Positions 1 through 11,626 of a DNA stretch of 64,000 nucleotides are shown here, piece by piece. The notes under the pieces are model-generated. The model had not been told where the DNA came from, ran no database searches, and saw nothing but the letters and a program-made list of their open reading frames with translations. The position numbers were made by a program, and so were the translations under genes. Numbering within the stretch: position 1 is the stretch's first letter; the number at the start of each line of letters is the position of its first letter. This DNA comes from Neofusicoccum parvum (taxonomy: Eukaryota; Ascomycota; Dothideomycetes; Botryosphaeriales; Botryosphaeriaceae). Where the stretch lies: positions 3,286,001 through 3,350,000 of the forward strand of contig CP087209.1 of the NCBI GenBank assembly GCA_020912385.1, written 5' to 3'.

Positions 1-1500
1 GAGGCGGGGGTGAGAGCGGCGAGGGTGGCGAAGAGGGCCGAGGAGGAGAAGTTGAGGTTGATTGGGAGTGCGGCGTTGGCTGCGGCGGCTGAGCGCAAGA
101 TGGCGGATGAGAGGATCAAGGATGCGGTGAAGGAGGAGAGGAGGAGGCAGAGGGAGGAGGTTGCGAAGAGGAGGGCTGAGATGGCGGCTGCGAGGCAGGC
201 TGCCCGGCAGAACATCCCGCTGGGGACGCTGCTGAGGAACTCGCTCTACGTCCTGGCCGCTGACCGCAAGAACATCCTCATCCTCCTGCTCAGCACTTTG
301 GTGGCTTTCCTGTCAATGCAGTCCGTCGCACCCAACAGCCAGTCGGTGGAGCTGGAAGTCCTGTCTTTCGACACACCAGCCATCGACAACCTCGCCATCC
401 CTTCCGCTCCAATCGAGGTCGTGTACACCACCTCCACCACCATCGTCACCCGAACCGCCTTCCTCATGGAGACTTTCGCACCTGCCCTGCCCATCGTCGC
501 CGCGGACCAAAAGGACCGGATCTTCGAGCCGGTGGCGTCGAAAAGCCCTGTAGCGGCCGACCCCTCGCCATCCTCTGATTTTCTCCTCGAAGCGGACACC
601 CCCGTCCTAGTCGTCGAGGAAGAGGTAGCGATCGCCTCCGCACAGACCGAAGCTTCTGGAACATCCGAAGGCGAAGCGATCATGCTCGCATCGCCTGACG
701 CCGCCGATCACGCATCCACAGGAGTTGACAGCTCCCCGACTCAAGACAACGAACACACTGCTGAACCATCCCTCGGCCCGGAGACCATGGAACCAGAAGA
801 AGAGCAAGGAAGCAGCAGCAGCTCACCAGCCACCACCGATCAGGAAGCTGCGGAAGTGATGGAGGACGTGGCCGAGACCAGCAACCCGGCACCAAGCCCC
901 ATGGCCAGCGAGGAGAGGAGGGAGTCCACGGCCACGGATACGGCGTCCATGGATGTTCCGATCCATCTCGACACGGACGAACACATGACCCCCGTAAGCA
1001 CTGTCCGCACACCGTTTGAGGTCGCCCAATATCCGGTTTGCGCCGCCCAGGAAGCTGAGCAGGGACTTCGCGCGGATGAATCCATGCTGGACGTGGAGGA
1101 ACCGAGCGTTGCGCCGGAGCAGTGTTCCTCTCAGCCCGCCGCGGATTACTTCGGTCAGAGTTGGATTTGCCCTACGGCTGATGAGAGGGAAGACGTGTCT
1201 ATGGATACGGACGACGATGATGCTGCGGAGGCTTTCATGGAAGCGGTCGTGTTGGAGGAGCCAAAGGTCGAGGGTGTTGTCACCGAGGAGACGAAGGCCC
1301 AGATTATCGAAGACGAAGAGAGCGATGCTGAGAAGGAGGCGCAAGACATCACTGTCGAACAGGTCGATGGGACAGAGTCAGCTGAAATTGTTGTGCAGCT
1401 GCCGAAAGATGTTGAGAGTCCGGTGGACCAGCCAGCTGAAGAAACGAGGGTGGACGCAGAGGAGATTAATGTGGTGCTTGATGTGGCGTCTGATGTTTAA
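1..1500 (+). CDS. C-terminal part of an unrecognised acidic single-TM protein
   Basis: The reading frame is open from the first base of the window to a TAA at 1498-1500, so the start lies upstream. The visible part (about 499 codons) begins with a strongly charged Lys/Arg/Glu-rich helical stretch that looks like a coiled coil, up to about nt 215. One hydrophobic segment follows at about nt 270-320 (NILILLLSTLVAFLSM). The remaining 390 or so residues are low-complexity and very rich in Glu, Asp, Ser, Thr and Pro. No catalytic motif is visible. The layout suggests a membrane-anchored protein with a disordered acidic tail, but I do not recognise the family and infer no function. Long glutamate-rich tails can be artefactual frames; the sustained open frame and the TM segment argue against that here. 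Confidence 0.6.
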   Translation, partial: EAGVRAARVAKRAEEEKLRLIGSAALAAAAERKMADERIKDAVKEERRRQREEVAKRRAEMAAARQAARQNIPLGTLLRNSLYVLAADRKNILILLLSTLVAFLSMQSVAPNSQSVELEVLSFDTPAIDNLAIPSAPIEVVYTTSTTIVTRTAFLMETFAPALPIVAADQKDRIFEPVASKSPVAADPSPSSDFLLEADTPVLVVEEEVAIASAQTEASGTSEGEAIMLASPDAADHASTGVDSSPTQDNEHTAEPSLGPETMEPEEEQGSSSSSPATTDQEAAEVMEDVAETSNPAPSPMASEERRESTATDTASMDVPIHLDTDEHMTPVSTVRTPFEVAQYPVCAAQEAEQGLRADESMLDVEEPSVAPEQCSSQPAADYFGQSWICPTADEREDVSMDTDDDDAAEAFMEAVVLEEPKVEGVVTEETKAQIIEDEESDAEKEAQDITVEQVDGTESAEIVVQLPKDVESPVDQPAEETRVDAEEINVVLDVASDV

Positions 1501-1809
1501 ACGGTATGACGAATCTGGGAACTCAATGGGCGTCTTCTTTTCTATTTTCGAATAAGCGTTTGGCATAGCAACGAGCATTCTGGGAGTACTGGGTAGGATC
1601 AACAGCGTGGCGCCAAAAGGGAAATTGGGAATCGAAACTTTGGGAATCATAAGCAAAAAGTCAAATAAACATCTACTTTGGATCGTAGATCTCGTATTTC
1701 CGTTCCCTTTAATCGCATTTGGAGTTCACTCAAAACCTGGACGAGCCCTGCCAGACGCCCGCAAATGCAATCATAGTACAGCCATGCCATGACCGAAGCC
1801 AGGAGTGAT
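1501..1809. other. Convergent 3' intergenic region
   Basis: This is the space between two genes that converge on it. It is AT-richer than the flanks, as expected for 3' UTRs. I see no gene, repeat or RNA in it. Confidence 0.6.
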
Positions 1810-2866
1810 TCAAACATCCATCTCATCGGACGCGATGCCCTTCTTGGCACGGTCCTGGGCTCTTTGCCGAGTCTTCGCCTTGGCCTCGTCCACCCACTGG
1901 TCGTACTTGCCGTCGTCGACCTTTGCCTTGACGACGCCCTTCATCAGCTCGCCGACGAAGCCGACGAAGTTGTGGCGGCGCAGCGAGTTCTCCCACATCC
2001 AGGCGGAGCGCTTCTGCTGCTCGCGCTGCAGCCACTCGGCGTCGCCGATCTCGCGGGCGCGGATGCGCAGGTCGCGCACCATGGCCAGCAGGTTGAAGCG
2101 GATCTCCGTCTGCGGGTAGCGCTCGATGCGGCGCTGCAGCACCGGTATCACCTTGTCGGGGAACTCGTCGGCCGTGCAGGCCCCGTGCGAGATGGGCGCC
2201 TGCTGCAGCCCGTCCAGCTCGTACAGCTTGCCGTTGATGGGCGTGTACGCGATGAAGTGGTAGACGTCGTCGTCGCCCGTCGCGGCCCGCTGCGTCTCGT
2301 CGACGAAGGGTGAGGAGCGCGCGAACGAGTTGTGCGTCTCGCGGATCAGGTCTGAGTTTGAGAGCGCTTCGCCGCGCAGCTGGGAGGTGCGTCAGTGCGG
2401 AGCGGTGCGGCGCGTGGCCGGAGGCGGAGCACTCACGTCGGAGGGGAAGGCGGTGGTGAATTCCTTGAATTCACGCAGCTGCGGGCCAATGTCCACCTCG
2501 CCGTCCTTGTTCAACAGTACCGACAGCAGTGCTTGTGTGCCGCAGGCGTTCTGGATTGTTTGAGCGGCGAAAAAGATGTCCTCGGCGGCAGCATGGTCGA
2601 AGGTGCCGTCCTTGGGAGTGTCGGAAGGCTTCTCGTCGGTGGGGTACTTGAACAGGAAGATGACGCCGTAGACGGGGCTAAGCTGGCGCAGGAAGTCCGA
2701 GTCAAGGGCGATCAGCTCCTCAAACTGGACGTCCTTGGTGCCCAGGTTCTGGAGCAGGTAGGTGAAGACGCCCTGCAAGCGTGGCAGTCAGCGGGGGCGG
2801 CAGCGAGGCACAGGAAGGCGGCGCACAAACCGCGTCGGACTCGATGGTGTTCCAGCCTCCAGACAT
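1810..2866 (-). CDS. uch2: Ubiquitin C-terminal hydrolase, UCH37/UCHL5 type (proteasome-associated)
   Basis: Three exons read 2866-2831, 2772-2437 and 2379-1810, joined by GT-AG introns of 58 and 57 bp, giving 313 aa. The start MSGGWNTIESDA runs directly into GVFTYLLQNLG, the usual UCHL5 opening. The cysteine-protease triad is complete: oxyanion Gln83 and Cys89 in AAQTIQNAC, His165 in VYHFIAY, and Asp180 in LYELDG, within a residue of the human UCHL5 numbering known to me. The C-terminal part is helical and basic, as in the UCH37 tail that binds the proteasome (Rpn13) or INO80. The length matches the fission-yeast and human members (about 300-330 aa). The inferred job is trimming of ubiquitin chains at the 26S proteasome. 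The gene is divergent from the CCCH gene to its right. Confidence 0.93.
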
Positions 2867-3630
2867 GGCGGCGCGGGAGGGGCAAGGCGGGTTTGGGTGA
2901 AGGATGAGAGGTGGGTTTGGACGTGGGAGCTATGGCGGTGATTGCCTCATCGCCGCCGCACTGCCGCGGTTTTGCCACAAAACGGGCAGTGTGTATTCTC
3001 TGGCGCCCGGTTGCTCGGTGGCATATGCCTGCTCTCACGATGCAACGGCCATGTTAAAATCTCGATGGGCTCATTGGATGCGAAATAGTGCAGGCTGAAC
3101 GCACTGGACCGATGAGACCAATTTCCGGCCATGCTCTCCGACAGGTTTCACGGCGAGTGGCGGTCAGGGCAGAGAAAGAGCGCGACGACCGGACGTCAGT
3201 CGCAAACGCGAGGCTTATCGCCGCAAAAACGCGCCCCTTGCTTGGGCAGCAGCACGGCGCGCGCGGCCAATGTGGGCGGGCGGAGGTTGGCGGTGCGACG
3301 CGCTCACGCGCTTTGGCTCTGGGCATTCGCGTGCGCGCCAAGACCCTACGGCACTTAATTCTCCCCACGCCTGTGTGCCGCGAGCTCCGCATTCCTCGCC
3401 TGCAAACTTCGCCATCAAGCTTCGCGTGGGCGCTGCGCTGCTTCTTGCTGATGTCTTAGCCGCGGCCAATCGTCTGCCTTCTGACTCCGCCCACGCGCTG
3501 TTCTGCTCGCCACACGCATCTGTCGCGCCCTGCTGCCTCTGGTCAACAAAACCCATCTCGCAGCTAATGCACCACCGTTGACGCTTGTTCTTGCCAAAAG
3601 CCACTCAGTCTCGGCCAAGACCCGCCCAAC
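2867..3630. promoter_or_regulatory. Divergent promoter region, UCH37 gene / CCCH gene
   Basis: These 764 bp separate two start codons that face away from each other, so both promoters must lie here. I see no obvious TATA box next to either start. Nothing else is recognised. Confidence 0.5.
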
Positions 3631-6600
3631 ATGCTCGGAGACGCCCAATTGGATGCCAGCGAGGCGCAGATCCGCTCGTTCCGCATGATGAACGGCCAGT
3701 ACTACGAGACGCTGCAGGAGATCCTCCGCAAGTATGAGAACCTCGTCGATGACTACCGCATGCTCCGCAGCGACTATGAAGAGGAGAAAGAGAACCGTGA
3801 AAAGTACAAGAGACAGGCCCGCGGCCAGGAGAAAAACCCCTTCGTCCTTTTGCTCGTCGATGGCGACGGCTACCTCTTCAAGGACCATCTCGTCAGCAAC
3901 GGCCGCGAAGGCGGCGTCAGCGCTGCCAAGCTCTTGAGCACTGAGATCAGGAGTCGCCTGCGGAAGATGGGCCTAGACCACTATCGTATGGTCGTTCGCA
4001 TCTACTGCAATCTGGCCGTCGTTTCCCAGGCTCACTACAGGGCTGGCCTCTGCGGCAGCCACGTCCGGTCAATGGCTCCTATTGCCGCCGCCTTTAGCGG
4101 GGCCAAGGACTACTTCGACTTTGTCGATATTGGAGAGAACAGTGGCAGCGTCGTTGCCAAGGTTGAAGGTGCGTGATCTTGTACCACCATGCCAACTACG
4201 CGTGCCGCTGATTACATGACTAGAGAATTTCCGCCTGTTCGCCGACAGCGGCCAATGCAAACACATATTCTTCGCCGGCTGCCACGATACTCGCTACATC
4301 CCTCTGTTGAGCCCTTATCTCGGAAAAGCTGACAAGATCTCTCTTGTCAAGGCTGCCGCCCACCAGCCCGAATACCACTCACTCGGCCTCCCAATGGAGG
4401 ACTTTTCTTCCGTCTTCCGGGACTCTCCTCTCTCTGGGTGGAGCCCGGGTACTACCACTATCAAGGGCGCTGCCACCAAGCAGAATCCACCCCGTTCCGA
4501 GTCTGTGAACGACACAAATGGCATAAACGGCATGCCTAAGCAACACAACGAATTTTCCAGGCTCAAAGGCGCCGCTTCTACGCACCTCGAGGCCAGTGGT
4601 CCCAGCAGCATGAGTGGCGATTTTGATGAAAATGTTCCTCCGAGAATAGCTTGTCCCCACTTCATGAAAAAGGTAACACCGATTCTTCAGCATTATCTCG
4701 CACGTGCTGATGAAGGATAGGGTTGGTGCAAATTTGGCCATGGGTGCAAGTTCGATCATCCTTCAACGGGTAAGGAGGCGGCCGATGGGTCTCCGCTCAA
4801 GACTAAGGCCAAGGACACGTCTGGAAACTGGAGAAATGTCAATGCCTTTGCCGATGACTGGGGCAACAACGCTCAAAATACCCCAGAGCCTGCATATGCT
4901 GATGACTGGGGTGCAAGCTCGAAGAAACCCCAGCAAGATTTTGCCGAAGACTGGGGCAAGGCGCCAAAGGGCAAGAGGAACCCCGTGGTGCAGTCCAAAT
5001 TTGCTGATGATTCCTCGAGGCCTTCCACGTCGGGCTTCGCCGAAGACTGGGGCAAAGGCCCTCAGCAGAACTCCAGGACTGGCTCCATCTCCAACCACAG
5101 TGTCGCTTCGCGCATTCAGAGGCCGGGGTCCATCTCGGAGGTCAGCATGGGCTCGCGCCATCAGGAAGACACGAAGCCACATCCCGGTGAGGCCTTGAGC
5201 AGCAGGTGGGCATCGGATGCTCCGGAGCCGCCCAAGGTCAAAGAGCCTACGAAGAAGTTCAACAGTGCTTTCACTACTGCCGCGGATCTACCCCGCCCAT
5301 CGCCTGAGACTGAAGGTCTGATTCCCGTCAACAAGTACGGTGATCGTCTGGACTTTTATCTCTCTCGCCCCACTGCGGAGGAGTATGCCGCATACAATGC
5401 GATGACCAAGGAGCCTGGAAAGAAGCCCTGTAATGATTACCAACTGAAGGGCCATTGTTCATCCCTCGCTGCTGGCCTGGACTGTGAATATGACCACAAC
5501 CCGCTCAGCACTGAGCTCTTCCATGTTCTGAAAGTCATCGTTCAAGCCTATCCATGCCCGCAGAAAGGCGATTGCCGCAAATCAGACTGCCCCAATGGCC
5601 ATGTGTGCCAGCGCCCAGGCTGTCGTGGCCAGGTTCCTTGCAGATTCAAGAATGACTACCGTGCCCACAATCTCGACCCCAAGGTTCATGAATGGGTCCC
5701 CGCTATTGACGTTGAAGAACGTGAATCGGACGATTCAGCAAGCGTCACGATGGGCGAAGCAGTGCCTGAGCCTAAGCCCAAACCAGTCACCTCCGTGGAC
5801 CCGGATGTCAACACCGAGACGGTGGAGTGGCATCCTGAATCCGCAGCGTGGAACCCAGATGCTGTGGGTTGGAAACCAGCAGGACGGAAACCTGACGTAC
5901 AGGAGTGGAAGCCGGAAACAAGCAACAATTTCGATCTCAACAGCGGGACCTGGAAACCGGGTAATGCCAATTGGAACCCATCCGCCTCAGCGTGGAAGCC
6001 AAGCCACGTCGATCGTAGCGATATTGACAGTGACTCCGACAGTATCGCACATCAACCGGAAAAGGAGATTCTTGATCTTGGAGCAGACGACGCCATGACT
6101 GGAAGCATTTTCTCGTCCAAGGCACGTGATGGCAGGCTTGACAGTGTCGTGCAGACAGGTGACCTGGTTCCAAAGGGTGAGAGCAAGCCTCTGGTGGACA
6201 CGCCTCCGACAAAAACCAATGGAAACGCCTCTAAGGAGGAAGAGCCTGCGAAACAGCCGGAGACGAATCTTATGGACGACGACTGGGGCAATCCTCCAGA
6301 TGGTGCAGGGACCTTTGCTGAAACGGCCGAGCCAGTCAACTTTGACGATGACTGGGGAAGCGCACCTCCTGGTGTCGATAACCCGACCGAGGCAGCTGAG
6401 CCTGTCGACTTCGCAGACGACTGGGGTCCCAGCACCAAAACCCCCAAGGCGAAAACGGCAGCTCCACCCCGCCAGAACCGTGGTGGCAACTACCATGGCG
6501 GTCAAGCGCCCCAGAACGGGGTGATGTGGTGAGTATGCCAGTTTCAGTTCAGCTCTCACTCACAACACAGCTCATGATAACATGGTGTGACGCTACTAGG

Positions 6601-6675
6601 CCGTCAGAGATTCAGAAGCAACAGCAGCAGAGGAACGAGTATGATCACCTCCTGTGGGTGCGTACAGTCGACTAG
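3631..6675 (+). CDS. CCCH zinc-finger protein with DDWG and WxP repeat arrays
   Basis: Four exons (3631-4168, 4224-4672, 4721-6528, 6600-6675) give 956 aa. The last intron is inferred: GTGAGT at 6529 and TAG at 6597-6599 extend the end from VMW to VMWPSEIQKQ...RTVD, avoiding an abrupt stop at 6530. Residues 1-60 form a coiled coil. Residues about 70-300 are a globular domain (PFVLLLVDGDGYLFKDHL) usual in this fungal family. A canonical C-x8-C-x5-C-x3-H finger is split over exons 2/3 at residues 323-342, with its first Cys before the intron. Two further Cys/His clusters lie near nt 5425-5500 and 5555-5645. Seven copies of [DE]DWG and about eight W-x-P units (nt 5820-6010) make a disordered Trp-rich tail. 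RNA binding is likely; the partner of the DWG repeats is unknown. Confidence 0.88.
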
Positions 6676-7419
6676 AGGATTGCAAACGCATAAAGGAGAA
6701 GGCTGCAAGAATTTCCCTCCGCGCTGGGCCAGCCTGCAGAAAAAGAAAAAAGTAATGTCGTACAGAATGATATTTCAAAATCAAACCTTCGGACTGGCTC
6801 AAGACCGAAAGAGATGCAAACGCTATTTTACCAACTACATGACCCTCGAGAGTCACGAAAGCACTGTCTTTTGAAGGATTCCCGCTCGATCGAGCTTATC
6901 GACGGGTCCTTCGGACTGGCTCATGGCTCTCGAGAGGTCCAAAACCACCCTTTCGTCGACAGGAGTATATCCTACCTCGATCTACTCCGAGTTGACGGTA
7001 CACAAAACGATTTATTTCTCTGATTTTACATCCTCGAGGGCGAAGAGCGAGAGAGGGATGAGCAGTTGGGATTCGCTATCTGGCCTTACGTACTACTGTA
7101 CGGTCGTCTACACCTGTATACTGTACACCCTCTGCGTTTCTCCCTTGTTCTTGACGGATGAGCCGAGTTGTTTGTTACCTGTAAATCGTTTTCCAATCTG
7201 TCAGATGAACATGCAGAAAAAGCAAAACACAACGGAACCAAGATATCACTAGCGCGGCAAAGCGCATCAAAATCAAAGCTTCGGCATTAGACCAAGGGTA
7301 TATGACAACAGGACATATATTACATTCCAAGTCGTAGCCAAATGAAGCCTGATTTGATTATCAATGACTTTTCATTCAACCCTCGTGTTCACAGCACCAC
7401 CATTTCGATCAGCGTCTTC
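6676..7419. other. Convergent 3' region with a short direct repeat
   Basis: No gene is seen between two converging genes. The 16-mer CCTTCGGACTGGCTCA occurs exactly at 6786-6801 and again at 6908-6923. The rest looks like 3' UTR and spacer. Confidence 0.5.
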
Positions 7420-9273
7420 CTATTCGAGGTCCAGAACCAACAGGCTGACCTCCAGCGCCTCAGTCCCCACCTTCCACAACGTACTCCCGCTGAGCGTCCA
7501 CCCACCGCTCCCCCACGCCACGTCCTTGATCGCGCTCGCGGGCACCGGCAGCGCGACCGACACGTTCTCAGCCGTCTCGACGTACTCCAGGCTCACAACG
7601 CTGACCAGCATCATCCCCGCGCCCTCGACGACCCAACCCGCCGCATCGACGCGCTCGCGCCCCGCCACCCCGAGCGCCGTCGTCTTCGCGCCGAGCAGAC
7701 AGCCCGCCACGTCCCCGGCCGTCAGCGCCGCCGCCAGCGCGGCCGTGACGTCGGCGAGGTCGGGCTGGGTGGGCCAGTCCCAGGCGACGACGCCCTTGGC
7801 GCCGTGGTTGACGCTCAGCACGGCCATGACGGCCTCCTCGCCGGCCGTCGGGTAGCGGCTCCAGAACGTCTCGTTGCCGAAGGCCTGCGGCACGCCCCAG
7901 AAGCCCTTGGGCTCCTGGCCCAGCCAGCCCTGGTACTGCCGGAACAGGTCGAGCCGGGTGGAGATGTCCTCGAAGGCGCCGGCGCAGTCGTCGCAGCCGC
8001 AGCAGCCGTAGGTGGTGTTGCAGGGGGTGCCGTACGGCCCCGAGAAGGAGGTGTTGACGGCGATGGGGTAGACGTCGGAGAGGATGATGTCGGCGCCGGC
8101 GGAGTAGGAGGCGTAGTGGAAGTTGTAGCAGTTGAGGCAGAGCGAGACGGGGTGGTACGGGTCGAGCGATTTGATGAGCGCGTACGTGTCGGCCGTGGCG
8201 TTGAGCGTGTCCGACTGCCCGTCCGGCTCGTCGCCCGTGTACCAGAGCAGCAGGCTGGGGTGCGGCGCGATGCGCGCGACTTGCTCGGCCACCGAGCTGA
8301 GGTTCTTGTACGTCCACCGCATGTCGTACATGACCCAGAGCTGCAGCTCGTCGCACAGCGCGAGGAACGCGTCGAACTCGGTGAAGTTGAAGGCTTGGTT
8401 CGCGAGCCCGGCGTTGGGCACCACGTGGATGATGTTGTAGCCGCGCTCCGCGAACAGCCGCGTGTTGGCCTCGAGGTCCTTCTCGAGCCACCCGTCCCAT
8501 GACACGTAGAATGAGTACGGCACGATGCCCGTCCAGGCGCTGCTGTTGGAGCGGTAGTCCTGCCCCCAGATGCCGCCGTACAGCCGGTCCAACTTCGCCA
8601 CGCTGCCGCCGTCGCTGCGTGCCGGCAACCGGTACACCTGCGTCGTCGCCACGTAGGACTGGTTGCCGTCGCGCGAGGCGCCGGTTAGCGTGATGTTGTA
8701 CGGCGCTGTCTGCGGTGTCAGTCCCGCCAGCGAGAAGCCGTACTCGCTGCCCGTGGTGTTGACGGTCACGTTGGAAGACGAGACCAGCGCCTGCCCGCTG
8801 TCCGTCACCGAGATGTCGATGTAGACATGCGTGAAGGGTGAGGAGCTGTTGGTGTCCGTGTCGAAGACGGATGGGTAGTACGCATCGCCATTGGTGTGCG
8901 AGAGCGCGGCGTCCACCACGAAAGTGCCGAAGGTGTCGTCGGCCGTGTAGATGTTCATGCGCGGGTAGACCTGCAGGTTGAGGAGCGGCGACTCGGAGCG
9001 CGGCGGCTCGTCGAGCCAGCCGCCGGGCTCGAAGCTGGCATTGCTGCAGGCGGAGGTCGTCAATGGGGTTGCTGCGGTTGGGGGAGGGAGCTCCAGCTCG
9101 GATCGGAGAGCTTGAGCTCGGACGGCAACTCACGTCGCTCGGTAGGCCTTGCCGCACCAGATGTCGACGCCCGGTGGAGCATTGAACAGCGCGTCCGCGG
9201 CTCGAGCTGCCGGCGGGTGGACGAGGCCCAGCAGCAGGGCGAGGAGCCGGGGCGCACGAGGCACGGTTGGCAT
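7420..9273 (-). CDS. Secreted TIM-barrel glycosidase-like protein
   Basis: Exon 1 (9273-9134) encodes a signal peptide (MPTVPRAPRLLALLLGLVHP, cleavage near ARA-AD) and the sequence up to CGKAYRAT. A 90-bp intron (GTGAGT...CTGCAG) leads to exon 2 (9043-7420), for 587 aa in all. The N-terminal third is beta-rich with many N-glycosylation sites. The second half has strands and motifs of a TIM-barrel hydrolase: YGGIWGQDYR, GYNIIHVVPNAG, LWVMYDMRW, WYTGDEPDG (residues 314-322, with candidate acid/base Glu319) and VVAWDWPTQPD. A cysteine cluster CCGCDDC sits after the barrel core. No GPI-anchor tail is visible. I place it among fungal glycoside-hydrolase-like secreted proteins but cannot give a GH family or substrate. 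Confidence 0.8.
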
Positions 9274-10177
9274 GATTGACAGGGCAGTTTCAGCGGCGAA
9301 ACACCAGGCGAGACGAGGCGAAACGCGGGCAGCAGTCGCAGGACGCAGGAGGGTCTCTTTATTCACGCGAAATTAGGCGGCGGTCAGGTCACTGAGATAC
9401 CGCAGTCGCATCGGCAGGTTGCGTCGTCGCGGCGGCCGGCGAGGTCGGCAGAGGGCTGCAATATAAGAAGAGTGGGAGGCATCTCGGGCCAGCGAGTAAG
9501 TTTTAGGTGCATCGCGCGGAAGCAGCGTGGAGGCGGCGGGCATCTAGCAGGATGCGGGAAGGCAGATGTAACGGAGCGCCTTGCGGGTGGCACCCCATGA
9601 TAGATCGACGCGGGGCGTCTGACATAAGCAGGAGCGATGCCTGCTGCTCTGCCCGCTGCCTACCCGGCGACGCGCCCAGCCGTGCGATCAGCGGCTGACT
9701 CACGCCCGTGACACTGCAGCAGTGCCTGGAGATCACCCGCTGCGCCGCCCTGGGGTGCAGGTGGCTGCGCTCATGACCTGCCCGGCTTCCTTCCGCCCCC
9801 CAGCCTGCTCCGCCTCGCCCACTGCCGCCAGTCGCTCCACCCACCACGGCCAGCCTAAGGCCGCTTTCGCGCCAGGCGCCTGCCCGCTGCTCGATATGAC
9901 CGCATCACTTGCCGCCAAGGGAAGGGACCGCCAGGCCAAGCTCCCCGCTGCAGCAGCGGCGGAGCTGCGGCCAACCACTGGCGCATCGAGCTCACACACC
10001 CAATGTGCCCACGTCGTCATAGCTCAGCGCCGAGCTCCACCGGCCTGCCTCCTGCTCCAGCGCTGGAATACAAAACCCTTGGCCTCCCGTCTGACTCCCA
10101 TCTGACCAACGCGTGCCTGAGACCCTCCGCCACCTGACTGCCCGTGCCGCTGCCTGCTCGCCGCTCCCGTTAAAACC
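9274..10177. promoter_or_regulatory. Divergent promoter region, secreted glycosidase / App1-like gene
   Basis: About 900 bp separate two outward-facing start codons. CT-rich stretches near 9780-9840 and 10100-10170 resemble pyrimidine-rich fungal promoter sequence upstream of the App1-like start. No gene is recognised. Confidence 0.45.
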
Positions 10178-11428
10178 ATGGCCCTCGTCCAGTCAGCCCG
10201 CGATGCCTTCTGGCAGTCGCTAGGATATGTGCTTGACGAAACTGAGGGCGATCGCGAACTCCGAGGAGCCTGCAAGTTTCCCGACTTTGAAGCCACCATG
10301 CCGCACATCCCAAGTCGCATCCGCGACATCTCCATGATCGACAACTTCTCGTCCTACCTGGGCAGGCGCAATCCCCTGGCCCGCCCCATCGATCCCGAGA
10401 CGCACACCATCTGGCTGCAGGACAACACCGCCTACCGCCCCAAGGGCTCCAAGGACCACCGCGTTTGGGAGGCCGAGTTTGTGTGCGCCTACTTTGTGAA
10501 GAACAGCGGCAAGGACTGGGGCAGGGTGGTCGCCGACATTGCTGAGAAGGCTGGCCTGGGCGAGGGCGACGAGGCTGAGGCCACCATCGCGAAGCGTCTG
10601 GAGCCGTGGATGGACGCCGTGCTGCCCGCCCACACCGTCAAGATCAACATCGGCGGCATGCACATCTCCACCCTGGGCCCTAGCGACAGGAACGGCGTTA
10701 GCAAGAATCTCATCCGCACTACTGGCCACCACGACGACGGCGAGACGGTTGCTTCGCACGCCCTGCGCATCGACACCCACCACATGACCACCACTTTTGC
10801 AGAGCCCAAGGGCTGGGCTATTATCTCGGACGTTGACGACACCATCAAGATCACCCAGACGCCGTCGCCATCTGGCATCCTCCGCACCACCTTTGTGGAC
10901 GAGCCGACGCCCGTACGAGGCATGCCAGAGCTGTACAGGTACATGTGCAAGGCTCTTGACAACCCTCCCTTCTGGTACCTTAGTGCCAGCCCCTACAACC
11001 TTTATCCCTTCCTGCGCGAGTTCCGCTCCAAATACTACCCGGCTGGCCCGTTGCTCCTCCGGAATGCCTCGTGGATGAACCTTGCCGGGTTCCTGATCGC
11101 CCTGACTGCTGGAACCCAGGTCTACAAGACAGGCCGCATGCGCGAGATTCACAGGATGTTTCCGGAGAGGAAATTCATCCTGATCGGAGACAGCACCCAG
11201 AGCGATCCTGAGGCGTACGGCGAGATTTACAGAGAGTTCCCCGCCTGGATTGGGGCCATCTTCATCAGAAAGGTCACGGGAATAGCCGAGATCGACAAGA
11301 CCAGCAAGAACACGCCCGAGCGGTTTGAGAAGGCTTTTGATGGCATCGACAAGTCCGTGTGGGCCGTGTTTGACAACCCGGGTGAGCTGTATCAGAAGGT
11401 GGATGCTTTAGTGAACAGTGGGAGGTGA
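10178..11428 (+). CDS. App1-like phosphatidate phosphatase (DUF2183 family)
   Basis: A single exon of 416 aa with a good start context (AAAACCATGG). The catalytic DxDxT signature of the HAD-type APP1 domain is intact as DVDDT at residues 218-222 (IISDVDDTIKIT). It is followed by YLSASPYNLYPFLREF and a later GDSTQSDPEAYGEI motif carrying the distal Asp pair of the HAD fold. In yeast, App1 is a Mg2+-dependent phosphatidate phosphatase in cortical actin patches that links PA/DAG balance to endocytosis. This protein has the catalytic domain but lacks the long proline-rich SH3-binding tail of yeast App1, so actin-patch targeting is not certain. It belongs to the shorter fungal paralogues. Its 3' end faces the FMO gene across 198 bp. 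Confidence 0.9.
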   Translation: MALVQSARDAFWQSLGYVLDETEGDRELRGACKFPDFEATMPHIPSRIRDISMIDNFSSYLGRRNPLARPIDPETHTIWLQDNTAYRPKGSKDHRVWEAEFVCAYFVKNSGKDWGRVVADIAEKAGLGEGDEAEATIAKRLEPWMDAVLPAHTVKINIGGMHISTLGPSDRNGVSKNLIRTTGHHDDGETVASHALRIDTHHMTTTFAEPKGWAIISDVDDTIKITQTPSPSGILRTTFVDEPTPVRGMPELYRYMCKALDNPPFWYLSASPYNLYPFLREFRSKYYPAGPLLLRNASWMNLAGFLIALTAGTQVYKTGRMREIHRMFPERKFILIGDSTQSDPEAYGEIYREFPAWIGAIFIRKVTGIAEIDKTSKNTPERFEKAFDGIDKSVWAVFDNPGELYQKVDALVNSGR

Positions 11429-11626
11429 TGGACCAGGTTCGACCGGCGTTTTGGGTCATCTGACTTCACTAGCCTGCTTGGCTTTACAGTTTTCTAGCGT
11501 TTTCTTTCAACATTTACCCTTCAACGCGCCCTACCTCCATTGATACCCTCAGTGCTCTTTCAGACTTTTCGACTTGCGCTAGTAATAAATTCAAACTCCA
11601 TTACGCTTTCCGCAAACCAAACCCCT

